From: Quercus robur | Taxonomy: Eukaryota; Streptophyta; Magnoliopsida; Fagales; Fagaceae | Direction: 5' to 3' | Assembly: GCF_932294415.1 (NCBI RefSeq) | Contig: NC_065536.1 | Location: 6,086,974 to 6,150,973, forward strand | DNA length: 64,000 nucleotides | In this document: positions 13,056 to 22,779 of the stretch, in pieces | Layout of the letters: the number at the start of each line of letters is the position of its first letter | Position numbering within the stretch: position 1 is the first letter of the stretch | Translations under genes and position numbers: made by a program | Notes under the pieces: generated by a model | Database searches by the model: none | Told to the model about the DNA's origin: nothing | The model's input: the letters and a program-made list of their open reading frames with translations, nothing else

Positions 13056-13195
13056 TTTCTGTACATATAATACTGTACATATAATATTATTTTAAGTTAT
13101 AAACGAGCTACAGTGCCCGTGTAAATTTACACGGGCACTGTAGCTCGTTTATAACTTAAAATAATATTATATGTACAGTATTATATGTACAGAAA
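13056..13195. repeat. Perfect 140-bp palindrome
   Basis: Two 70-bp arms meet with no spacer at TGTAAATTTACA (centre 13125/13126). I checked the arms base by base and they match completely. The motif ACGAGCTACAGT(A/G)CCCGTGTAAA also occurs just to the left at 13033-13055, so it is present three times, twice direct and once inverted. Confidence 0.95.
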
Positions 13196-13345
13196 CTCAT
13201 TTTCGCTCATTTTTTCTCTCTCATCTCACTGAGCACACCAACGCCTCTCTCACTCTCAACTTCCCTCTCCCTCTTGAGTTCTTCCTCTCATATTCTTTTG
13301 CTCATTCTCATCACCGAATTCTTTTGCTCATTCTTTTGCTCATAT

Positions 13346-13447
13346 CCCAAAATCAACAGAAACTCAAAAATCAACCCAACCCAAAATCAACAGAAACCCA
13401 AAAATCAACCCAACCCAAAATCAACAAAAACCCAAAAATCAACCCAA
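13346..13447 (+). repeat. 34-bp tandem repeat, three units
   Basis: The unit starts CCCAAAATCAACAGAAAC and repeats three times with one or two changes, then decays. It lies inside the PIF/Harbinger-type element and accounts for the Pro/Asn/Gln-rich open frames there. Confidence 0.85.
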
Positions 13448-14026
13448 CTCAAAATCAATTAAAAATCACCAGGAAACCAAACCCAAAAACAACACCCACC
13501 CACCGGAAAACCCAGACCAACGGAGCTGGATCTGCCGCCCGATCTGCTGCCACTGCTGCTGTCGGGTCTTCCATTGCTACCGCCGGATCGTCCACTGCTG
13601 TCGTCGGTTGGAGGTGGGAGGCGAAGGGTCGGTTGTGGAGGAGAGAGGGAGGGCGAAAGTGAAAGGAGGCCGATTCGACTGGTGGCTGAGGCAGCGGCGG
13701 CGGCGAGCTGGATCGGCTAGGTCGGCGAGCTGGGAGTGAGTGAGGGAAAGAGAGAAAAGGATGACTGAGCTGAGAGAGAGAAAAGGATGACTTTGCTGAA
13801 GAGAGAATGGGTGAGAAATGAGAGAAACAGGTAGGGAAAGAGAGAAAAACTGTTTTAATAACTAATAATAAAAAAATAATAAATAATATTATTTAATTAG
13901 AATAGATTTGTAAAATAGATGAACTGATGTGGGTGTTTTAAAAACGTGATAGTGTAAAATAGAAAAAGTAGCTTTTTTCGTGTAAAATAGATGATAAATT
14001 TACATGAGCTGGTGTGGATGCTCTTA

Positions 14027-15060
14027 GTCTCAATATGCTATTTAATGCAGTACTTTTTTATATTCTTTTAATGATTAATGTCATCCTGGTTACAGGCTTG
14101 TGCTTGGTAATAAAAAATGACTAAGAACTTTTTTTTTTTTTTTTTGCTAAATAAAAGACTATGAACTTAAACTTAGGTTGTACCCTACAGGATTTCCATT
14201 TGTAATCTTGTAACTTAATCTGGATATTTGTAATTTCTGTAGAGTGTAGGTAGTGTTTGAGGTGAAAAGCAAATTAAAAATTTGCAGTGAGCCCAAAAAT
14301 TTCAAGAGGATAATAAGGCTCTCAATACAGGCAGGATCCATATGTGAAATAAGAGGAAGGCCCAAAAATTAATCAAAATGGTCTGTTATTCTTTATTTTA
14401 AAAATAAGTCCAATACCAATTTAACAAGCCCAATATAACGTTGAAAATGGGTTTACTTGAAAATCAGTTGGCCGAACATAGAAAAAGCCCAACTTCAACT
14501 TGACTATGTCTCTTGAAAGTGAACTAATGGTTAAATCTCATTTGGATAGTATAATATTGACAGATAAACTGTAACTTTTTTTTATTTTAATTTTATTTAA
14601 GAAGAAGGTCAAATCATCAAATGTAACCTAAACCACTTGTAAATGAAGTGTAAAATTTTGAGTTTGGTTACTGACAAATTCTAACGACTTATGATCAGAA
14701 CTAAAAGGTCAGTTGAATTAATTTTTAAGTATAGTTTTATTTTTACTCAATTTATTTTTTAAGCAAAATTCGTCAAGATAAAGACAAATTAACCCAAACA
14801 CAATAGTCTCTCAAAAAAAAAAAAAAAAAAAAAAACCAAACACATTAGAAATGAGTTTGGGACTCTCTCTTTCTCAAATTATCCTAAATAAATAATAAAT
14901 AACATAAAAAACTTAGTAGTTTCTTCCACCTTATTTCATCATCAACAATGGCAAAAACTCACTATTAATGTGATAATGACTAATTAAAAATCACATAAAA
15001 GTTTAAATTAAATTTAATTATATTCACTACTTTTTTATATTGAGAACTTCTTTTTAAGAT
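14027..15060. other. Non-coding; contains the start of the three-copy paralogous block
   Basis: No gene is seen. From about 14470 onward the sequence is shared, with clear divergence, by the block starting near 45040, and almost identically by copy 2 (about 34130 onward). Confidence 0.6.
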
Positions 15061-15822
15061 TGTGGGGGTCAAAAACACAAATCAACAAGAACATGGCTTG
15101 CTTTCTTGATGTGCACAACTAATTTGTTATCAGAAAGGGATATAATTCGACAATGGGAAGATCAGACAAATAATTGAAGGCAAAGAAGGAATAAATAAAA
15201 ACTTTGATTGATGGAAAATCGATTTTCTAAGATACAAACAAAGATTCTAAGGAAGAAAACAAGTTTTTTTCTCTCACTATTCTTTTTCTCTTGTTCTTCC
15301 TCCTCAATTTTTTCTGGATCCTCTTCCCTATGGGCATTCTCCTCCTTTTATCATCCCTCTCCCCTACCTTTTCTAACTGTGTTCTTCTTTGTTGGATTTA
15401 GAGGATACTTGTCCCATCAGATACCTTTCTTGCCATTTCTTAATCATGAAAGTAGACTTTTGGGGGTGTATTAGCTGTTTAGACTAGTCATTCAGTATTT
15501 AATGAGGCTAACATTAGGTATGAATAACTCATTAATGTGGAGGTGACTATTACATGGGGTTTTGCGTCGTCTTCCTTGCATTCCTTAGGGATGGGAAACA
15601 GGATGGAGTCCTTAGTGAATGGTTTGCGCTCCTCGGCTAGGTTACTACACCTAGAGATAAGCCTGTTTCTTGGATTACCTTGGTAGCTAATCCATATGGC
15701 CCTGTTTTCTCTAAGACTTGGGCCATTCTATATTTGCATTTGGACCAAGTCTTTACCTCGAGAATATCTCTTCAGTTCAAGGTCTATAGGGTAGCTTTGG
15801 TTCAAGCCCCCCACCCCCTACA
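15061..15822 (+). repeat. Solo LTR with AAGAT target duplication (copy 1)
   Basis: The 762-bp sequence starts TGTGGGGGTC and ends ACCCCCTACA, which are inverted complementary ends. It is flanked on both sides by AAGAT (15056-15060 and 15823-15827). No gag or pol lies inside or next to it. The same LTR with the same flanks recurs at 34721-35482 and 45896-46685, so it was already solo before both duplications. The orientation on the plus strand is assumed. Confidence 0.85.
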
Positions 15823-15827
15823 AAGAT

Positions 15828-16647
15828 AATTACAATATGTTGCAAATCCCGCAACTTGAACTCATTTTCCTCCATAAACCTCCAAAGAACTTTATGCAGA
15901 GGAAAATGCCATTTGTTACTGTTATGAGCTCTTGTCTTATTGAGAATTAAATAATTGTAGTAATTTTATAAAATTATTCATTTAATTTTGTGAAACAAGT
16001 AAAAAAATGTTGTCTAAAACTAAATGACTTATTAAACAATCATTTATGACATTATCCAAGTCTTTACCAAAAAAAAAAATTAATAGTATTTTCAATTTTT
16101 AAATTATATTAAATTACAAATTACTTCCTTTAAATCTCTTTAATATATATATATTTTTCATTTCAATTCATTAATTTACTTATGTCTTAAATACGATCCT
16201 CTTACTTCATACTTTTTTAGACACAAATGCACATATAGAATTGCTTGTTTAGCAATTATTAGCTTTTATGTACAATTTTTTAAAACCTCACTTTTTTTTA
16301 CCTTTTCAAAGTACAAGTATACTTTAGCACACATAACAGAAGTCTTTTGCATTGGATACAACGTTTATTGTTCATAATGCATATTTCAATATCATATTCG
16401 TGCATTCTTCATTTTGTGGCTACAACTTTCACAGAAAATTATCTATTCTATTTTAGAAACCTATATGTTTGGAATGCAGGCATCATGTGGTTTGAAAGTA
16501 ATCTTATTGTTTTATTTTCTGAACTTCATTTCAAATGGGTGATGATAAAATTGTTAAGTTGACTAGGATATCTTACTTCATACTTTTTTAGACACAAATG
16601 CATATGTAGAATTGCTTGATTAGCCGTTATATTTTATGACTTTGTAG
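15828..16647. other. Non-coding upstream of the TLDc exons
   Basis: AT-rich sequence without recognisable coding exons. Similarity to the third paralogous block ends near 16210 (matching about 47060). I see no candidate for the missing 5' TLDc exons. Confidence 0.5.
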
Positions 16648-18006
16648 GTCATCTCTTCACGGGAGAGGCTTAAATAGATTCTGGTCTAATATTGGAGAAT
16701 ACAAAGGTCCATTGCTAATGTTGGTGTCTGCAAGTAAAGAAGATGCTCATGGGGGTAGCACCAATGTTAAAAAATGGATCATTGGTGCACTTACAGAGAA
16801 TGGTTTTGAAAATAAGGATTTGTTCTATGGAAGCTCAAGAAGTCTATATGCTGTAAGTCTTGTCTTCCATGTGTTTCCGTCTGCTGGTATATAACATAGG
16901 TCCATTTCCTTTCTAGTATTTTGCCAGAAAAATTGAGCAAGTCCAGTGACATATGTAATCATTGACAGGGAAAGAAAAGAACTTTGTGTATAGCCACTTG
17001 CAACCTACTGGTAAAGTATATGAACGACAGCATAAGCCTGTCGGAATTGCATTTGGAGGAACTATGGGAAATGAGAGAGTCTTTGTCAATGAAGATTTTG
17101 CTAGCTAGAGTTACTATTCGCCATCATGCCACTGACAAAACTTACCAACCTGGTTCCCTCTTCCCAGATCAGGTACAATTGTAAGGTTTGAAAGTTTTGA
17201 GACCAATATTTCAATGGATTCAAATGCTGGTTTTTAAGTTATTACAGAAAAAGCTCTGGATCTAAAATTGTTAAGTTTTGTCTGTTATTTCTCACATTTT
17301 AATAATAATAATAATAATATAATATAATATATATATATATATATATGAAGAATTGTTTTAGTTTTTCATATGTCATTTACGTTATTTACCCTATGTCTGA
17401 CTTAAATACTGTTTTCCCCTCCATTTCAACTTGTATTGATGTTTCAAGAAAATAGACTACTTAATGTAATTAGTTTTGATCTCTGATCTGATATTTTCTT
17501 TCTTGACTTATAAGATAAAACTTAATGTATCCATCATGCATATTATAAAGGTTACATTGGAATTCACTAAGAAATGTGGTCTCCAATACTATGCAATCTA
17601 TGCATTGGCAAGACCATCTTATACCCCAGTCAAAGCTTCACTATGTATTTACAAGTGTGAATTAATGTATTTCAGGGGTTCCTACCTGTTGAAGCTTTGA
17701 TTTCGGAAATTGAAGTTTGGGGATTAGGTGGGAAAGCAGCTAAGGAAGTGCAGAGTACATACAAGAAGAGAGAGGAGCTTTTCACAGAGCAAAGACGAAA
17801 GGTAACCTGCCTAGATCAAATTAAGGCATCTTGTATGCTTTTGAATTTTGCATTTGAAAGTTACTTATAGATGACATAAATCTTGTGTTTATTCGCTCCT
17901 CTTGCAGGTTGACTTGAAAACATTTGGAAGTTGGGATGACTCGCCCGAAAAGATGATGATGGACATGATCTCTGATCCCAACGCAGTTCGGCAAGAAGAT
18001 CGTTAA
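16648..18006 (+). pseudogene. TLDc-domain protein gene, 3' four exons, copy 1
   Basis: Four exons can be read: 16648-16886, 16969-17172, 17676-17801 and 17908-18006 (TAA), with GT-AG junctions in matching phase. The first gives SSLHGRGLNRFWSN and a FYGSSRSLYAVS block; the second KEKNFVYSHLQPTGKVYER, PVGIAFGGTMGNERVFVN and TIRHHATDKTYQPGS; the third FLPVEALISEIEVWGLGGKA; the last ends DPNAVRQEDR. This is the plant TLDc (TBC/LysM-associated) family, linked in other eukaryotes to oxidative-stress protection and V-ATPase regulation. The second exon carries a tandem CTAG duplication (17101-17108) that shifts the frame by four bases inside the domain, and exons for the N-terminal part were not found. 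I therefore call it a 5'-truncated, frameshifted pseudogene. Copy 2 has the same lesion. Confidence 0.8.
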
Positions 18007-18565
18007 GACTGTATAGATTTAAGATAGTACAAATGCCATATTATACTTTTGCTGCTCAGGTGTATTAGTATTTAGAAAGTGTAAATTATGCAAATGACTC
18101 TTTGAGAGTCTTGTTAGGCTGGGAAGTTGCTGTAAAGAAAACTAGAGAAGCGTAAAAGTGACCAAACATTTGAAGCTTTTCTACATATAGCAATCTTCTC
18201 GATACATATCTACCGCTGCAACTGTGCTGTATTGTGCTTATATCAATCGGCCTTGTATAGCTAAATAGAATTTTAGGAAACAAATAGCTATTATTTATCA
18301 TGTTGGAAGACCAAGGTAGCTCCGTGGTACAGAGTAGAAACGGCTAACAATAACAACCAAGAAACCACTTAGTACTCTTTGTAAAAGAAGGTAGATAATA
18401 TTGGCAAGTTCACACGGTTTTTGAACTCATGAATTCACCTTCAGTCTTTTATTTTGAGAGAAAAAAAAAATGCCATTAAGATGGGCTCATTTGCATAGGG
18501 TGGTTCATGTCGCATAATCTAAATAGGACTCAAATTGGTTGTGTTAAATGTAGGTCTCAGTCTAG
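18007..18565. other. 3' flank of TLDc copy 1, non-coding
   Basis: Sequence after the stop codon, probably the former 3' UTR followed by intergenic DNA. No further gene is seen on either strand. Confidence 0.5.
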
Positions 18566-19037
18566 AAAGCACGGATGCGGCTAGGAGGGTGTCGCACCCG
18601 AGTCCGACGCGGTTACCCGTACGTCGGTGCCGCATCTGAGCCTCGTGCCAACTTGACTCGATACGCGCCAACACAGCTCTATTCGCGCCGAACCAAGTTG
18701 ATTCGACCAGAATCAGGTCGTATCAGCCGGCGACCGATATGGTCGATATGACCGAAACAGGTCGAAATCGGCCTTGAATCTCGCTGGAACAGCCAAAATT
18801 CTGACCTCAGAGGCATAGTAATGTGTTTCTTGCCTTCTTCTTTCTTTGTTTTGTGAATCAAGGCATAGTAATGTGTTTTTTAAGAATATTTTAATAGTAA
18901 AAATATATAGAAAATATAAATAAAAATATTTTTAATAATTTTTTAATCACCGAGTCCTACCGCACTCTCACCTTACTTTTTCAAAAATTGCCGAGTCCCG
19001 CACCCACACCAGAGTCCTGAAACGCACCCGTGCTTCA
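18566..19037. mobile_element. TIR transposon, 472 bp, copy 1 only
   Basis: The ends are inverted: AAAGCACGGATGC at the left, TGAAGCACGGGTGC at the right read on the minus strand. The 15-bp direct repeat TAGGTCTCAGTCTAG flanks both sides (18551-18565, 19038-19052) where copy 2 has a single TAGGTCTCAGTCCAG (about 38654). The empty site shows an insertion. A 15-bp duplication is longer than usual for hAT (8) or Mutator-like (9-11) elements, so part of it may be element sequence or chance; the family is left open. Inside, AAGGCATAGTAATGTGTTT is tandemly repeated near 18810 and 18860. Confidence 0.75.
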
Positions 19038-19052
19038 TAGGTCTCAGTCTAG

Positions 19053-19576
19053 GCTTAAAGATCTGCTTAAGGCAAAGTGATATTTGAACTCTTATTCAGT
19101 ATGGCCTTCAACTTGTATCAATTCTAAAGCAAGTTTCTTGTGTATGAGGGGAAAAAAGAAACAAATTTTTGGCATGAGAGACACCGAGAAATTATTCACC
19201 CTTCTAGGACAATCATCACGTTAGCAATACTTAGTAGTTCTCTCACTCAATATTATTGTGTCATTAGTGAAAATTTATTCACTCTACTAGGAGGACCACA
19301 TCAGCAATACCTAGTGGCCTTTCCACTCAATAAAATTGTGATCATGTGTGACAATTTATTGAGTCAAATCTTAGTCATCATCCCAATTATAAGGATTTAT
19401 TTATTTATTTTTGAAAATGTATGATTGGGTTAATGATTAGGATCTGACTCAACAAACTATCACACATAGCACAATATTATTAAGTGGGAGGATTACTAAA
19501 TATTATTCATATGATCGAATAATTTCTCAAAACACACCAGCAACAAAACTTATTCCAAACTTATTCGTAAGAATTA
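19053..19576. other. Non-coding between two copy-1 insertions
   Basis: The sequence matches about 39200-39685 in copy 2. An about 70-bp motif with CACTCAATA(T/A)(T/A)ATTGTG and GTGACAATTTATT recurs two or three times in degenerate form. No coding region is seen. Confidence 0.5.
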
Positions 19577-19838
19577 GTACTCGTTTGGGTACTGATTATA
19601 TTGAGTGCATCTGCATTTTTAGCGTTTCACACTTTTTTTTTCATTGAGAAATGTGTTTCAGTGCTTTCTAGTGGGTCCGTGCACTGTTCACATGATACAC
19701 AAATTTCTTTTTTCACCAAAACTTACATTAAAAATAGGTCTCATGACACTATTCACACATTTTAAAATTATTTTACTACAATATTTTTAGTTTTCAATTT
19801 TCAATTTTTAGTAAAATAAGCGTTATCCATACCTACCC
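19577..19838. mobile_element. Tourist-like MITE, 262 bp, copy 1 only
   Basis: TTA flanks both sides (19574-19576, 19839-19841), and copy 2 has the empty site GAATTATTTTAGAAC near 39685. The ends are degenerate relatives of GGGTGTGTTTGGAT. The interior (TGGGTCC, CACTGTTCAC, CACTATTCACAC, AAAATTATTTTACTAC) matches the better-preserved family members at 45073-45366 and 55246-55534. Confidence 0.75.
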
Positions 19839-19841
19839 TTA

Positions 19842-20889
19842 ATTTAGAACTTGAAAACCAACAACAATATATCACGTTCAAAGACACCATCACTCCCATC
19901 AGAAACAACCACCAAACAATAAAAAAATTTCTATACAATAGCAACTCTACTTTTCCATATGGTGCTGGACCGCTGGTGTACTAGAATTTTATCCCTTTTT
20001 GTAAAGAAATATTTTACTTCTATTATGCGAAAGTAGAAGGGATTAGAGAGTTCAAATAAAAACTCTCTCAACTCAATTGGAAAGAGATGCAAATTCCTTG
20101 CTTGGTTGATACTTGGGGGATGGCTATGCCAAAGTACCGTATATGGAAGAGATTATATATTTTCACAAAGATGTTAGAGCTCGCATTTTTCTCTTTCTTT
20201 CTTTCTTTTTGCTAAAACCAACAATTTTATTTTTTTATTTTTTTTAAATTGAAAAATTGAGTGACTCACATTACAATAACAAGGCTTTAAATAGTGTTTT
20301 TTTTTTAAAAAAAAAAATTTATAAATTACAACAACTAAAAAAGCTATTTTATTACAAAAACCATTGATTGGGCCTGGACAACCACACAATCTCACTCACC
20401 CTCCACGCTCATCACCTTGGGAGAACCAGCTTAATATTGCAAGCTATCCCAAAGGCGAAGTATTGGTCCTTCGCTACCTTGTGTCAATATATAAATTCAA
20501 ATTGGTGCATGCGAAATGCAGACTAGCTTTTCTTTGTTATCTAGTATAGGCATTTTTCAAGTCAGAACTTTTAATATGCACATACCGAGCCCTTATTATG
20601 CACATAAGTCTTTCACTTATGTCCATAATAAAAGGATGAATCAAAGGAGCAAAAGACTTCCAAACATCCACAACTCATACAGCGAGGATTCAATTAAATC
20701 ACAGTGATTCACCCGATGCATCCACGGTGAAGCAGAACAAACATGCTAGCAGCACAAACCAAAAGAATAGTTCAACATCATGTCTGACGTGGCATTTTCT
20801 TTCCAAAAATGAAATGTTCTGTGAAGCAAAATCTGACTACCCACCATCCATAATGATCCCATGCTATATGTATAGCAGATAAGATACAT
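19842..20889. other. Non-coding; likely 3' flank of the orphan mL53 exon
   Basis: This lies downstream, on the minus strand, of the mL53 terminal exon and probably includes its former 3' UTR. No other gene is recognised. Confidence 0.45.
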
Positions 20890-20919
20890 TTACTGCTTCT
20901 TCTCTTCTGCTTTCCTCGG
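20890..20919 (-). pseudogene. Orphan terminal exon of mL53 (copy 1)
   Basis: On the minus strand a TTTTTGCAG acceptor precedes ten codons PRKAEEKKQ-stop, identical in meaning to the terminal exon of the complete mL53 gene at 40764-40793. The flanking sequence to 22779 is a copy of part of the mL53 intron. The first exon, with 119 of the 128 residues, is absent because copy 1 ends inside the intron, so the exon cannot make the protein by itself. Confidence 0.85.
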
Positions 20920-22779
20920 CTGCAAAAAGGGCACATTTGTAGCATTAGAAGATATAATTAATTATTAAAGTTCTTGCAAGCCGTGAGCAGAAACAGCATC
21001 CAGTCTCATGAATTACCAAATGTGAATTCTAACTTACCCACAAACATAGCGTGCACACAACAAGAGAAAACGAAGGTCTACCCTATGCTATATACATATG
21101 CTGCAGATGCAATTCTCGCCACAGTACCACCAATCAAAATTCACATAGCCACACAACAAAGCAGAACATAGACCAAGTTATCTCCAACATAGAAGTATGC
21201 ATTTTCTGCTTATTCAAAGGATTATGGTTGTGCCATTCAAGAAGCATCCAGCACAACCCTTAGCCTTCAGTTAACAGTGATTCTAATTTCTAACATCCAC
21301 AAAAGATAGCAACTTGTAGAGGATTACATAATTTGTATAATCATCAGAAGATATTGTAGTGGATTACATACTTTCTACAATCATCAGAAGATATGATAAA
21401 TGAGAAGATTGCAATCATTTGATGTGAGAGATTTTTATTCATCCAGAGGTATAATTGACATTAAATTCAAACACAACTCCTTCCTTCCTCTTTAACCTAG
21501 ATAGAAGTTTACCCAGGATAAAGACAGGAAAAGACATGCAATGCACCTAAACCTCTCACATAATACGATATTTAAAAAACACAGCACCGACTATTTGTAG
21601 GATACTTAGAGTTGAATGGCAAAACAAACATGTGAGGACACGATGACCATCAACAACAGTTTTGGACATTTACCAGAAGAAAATATAAGCAGAGCAATGA
21701 GGGTATTATGCATTTTTGACACCACAACCCATACATGGTTGTTATTCCCCTAATCCATTTTACTACCTACTGTCCTCTTGCATTCAAACAAACACTACAT
21801 ATAAAAAACAGACATATTTGACAACATAAATTTAAAATGATACGCATATCTAACCAAACCCTCAAGACTTGATGTTGGGAGTTAACCATGTCCAACACCC
21901 TATGATCATCTCTATACCAAAAATTTTTGAGAAATTATATAAAAAGGAGGATTCAACTTGGCTCTGAAAAGAAGTCTAACAGTTGAATGTTAAGGTGTGG
22001 TTCATGAGAGCCACAATTCATCCATTAAAATGCTAGAGTTTGACTTAGTGGATTGATGCGGTACACACCCCACCACATGTGTAAATACTTCAAGTGGTTT
22101 CTGTTGCCATGATTTAAGGAGGGATGACATTTAGCTGGGACTTTTATGGCATCGAGAGTCCAACCCATCATTTGACAAAATGCCTGAGCCAAACTGAATG
22201 TAGGGGGGTGGGGGCCTTGGGCTTGGACCCAAGGATTTGAGGTAGGTGTATATCATCCACCATTAGATGAAAGAAACTTATATTTTCTTGTTATCTGAAT
22301 AACGATAACAGACTTCGAAAGATTATTCTGATATGAATCAATCTTAGTATTAGTTACATCTGCCTAGAAAGATTATCAGCAGGTTAATTGAAAGTCTTCA
22401 ATTCTATAGTTTGATTGATCCAATAGTACTGTTCTTAATCATTACTGAATGATGTAAAGGAAACAAATGTAACCCATGGGCATTTAGAGGTTTAGTTAAA
22501 CTAACTAATATGCACATTTTCCCTCTTAAGAGAAAAAGTAGTTGCTTTTTCCCATGTAAAAGCAGTGATCAGTCCCTGGCCATGTACAACCGCCTAGAAA
22601 TTTTATTTTGAAGATTAATTGGAACTTTTGAACGTCAATGTTTGATCACTCCCTTATAATCTTTATTGCTATTGGACAGTATAAGGAAATAATGGGCAAT
22701 CAAGAGATAAGGGGAAATATTAGGTGTGAATTCCTAACAAATTTTTGATATCAGTGAAAAAATAAATAAAAAGATAGAA
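20920..22779. other. Copy of part of the mL53 intron
   Basis: The stretch aligns with 40794-42707 inside the large mL53 intron. No coding sequence is seen. It ends abruptly at gypsy sequence. Confidence 0.8.

Larger units (their letters stand above)
12897..14023. mobile_element. PIF/Harbinger-type non-autonomous element, 1127 bp, copy 1 only
   Basis: The TIRs are GAGCATTCACATCAGC at the left and GAGCATCCACACCAGC when the right end is read on the minus strand (13 of 16 match). Both sides carry a 3-bp TTA target duplication (12894-12896, 14024-14026). Copy 2 has the clean empty site TTACTTAGTCTC at about 33680-33690 with a single TTA. TTA duplications and such ends mark PIF/Harbinger (Tourist-like) elements. 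The interior holds a 140-bp perfect palindrome, a 34-bp tandem repeat, and a GC-rich stretch (about 13510-13740) that looks like captured genic sequence. No transposase is visible. Confidence 0.88.
8701..22779. repeat. Large direct segmental duplication, copy 1
   Basis: Base-by-base reading shows near identity with 29472-42707 in the same orientation. Differences are scattered substitutions (roughly 0.5 to 3 percent in the stretches I compared by eye) plus a few whole-transposon insertions. The right end is abrupt: after ...AAAAAGATAGAA (22779) copy 1 passes into gypsy sequence while copy 2 continues in the mL53 intron. The left end lies in a gypsy LTR. Copy 1 is about 0.8 kb longer, mainly because of transposons absent from copy 2. 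Confidence 0.92.

Noticed and set aside
13171-13662. Open frame of 163 residues rich in Pro, Asn, Lys and Thr
   Set aside because: It lies inside the PIF/Harbinger-type element, starts within the palindrome and is mostly the 34-bp tandem repeat; no domain is recognisable.
15208-15474. Ser/Phe-rich open frame, also present in the other two block copies
   Set aside because: It lies within the solo LTR and is low-complexity pyrimidine sequence. Its conservation reflects recent duplication, not coding selection.
18300-18340. tRNA-like box near GGTAGCTCCGTGGTACAGAG
   Set aside because: No cloverleaf and no fitting B box; the chance resemblance is too weak for a tRNA or SINE call.
20045-20110. 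Possible SINE A box (ACTCAATTGGAAAGAGA)
   Set aside because: No B box or 3' tail; present in both duplicates only because they are copies.
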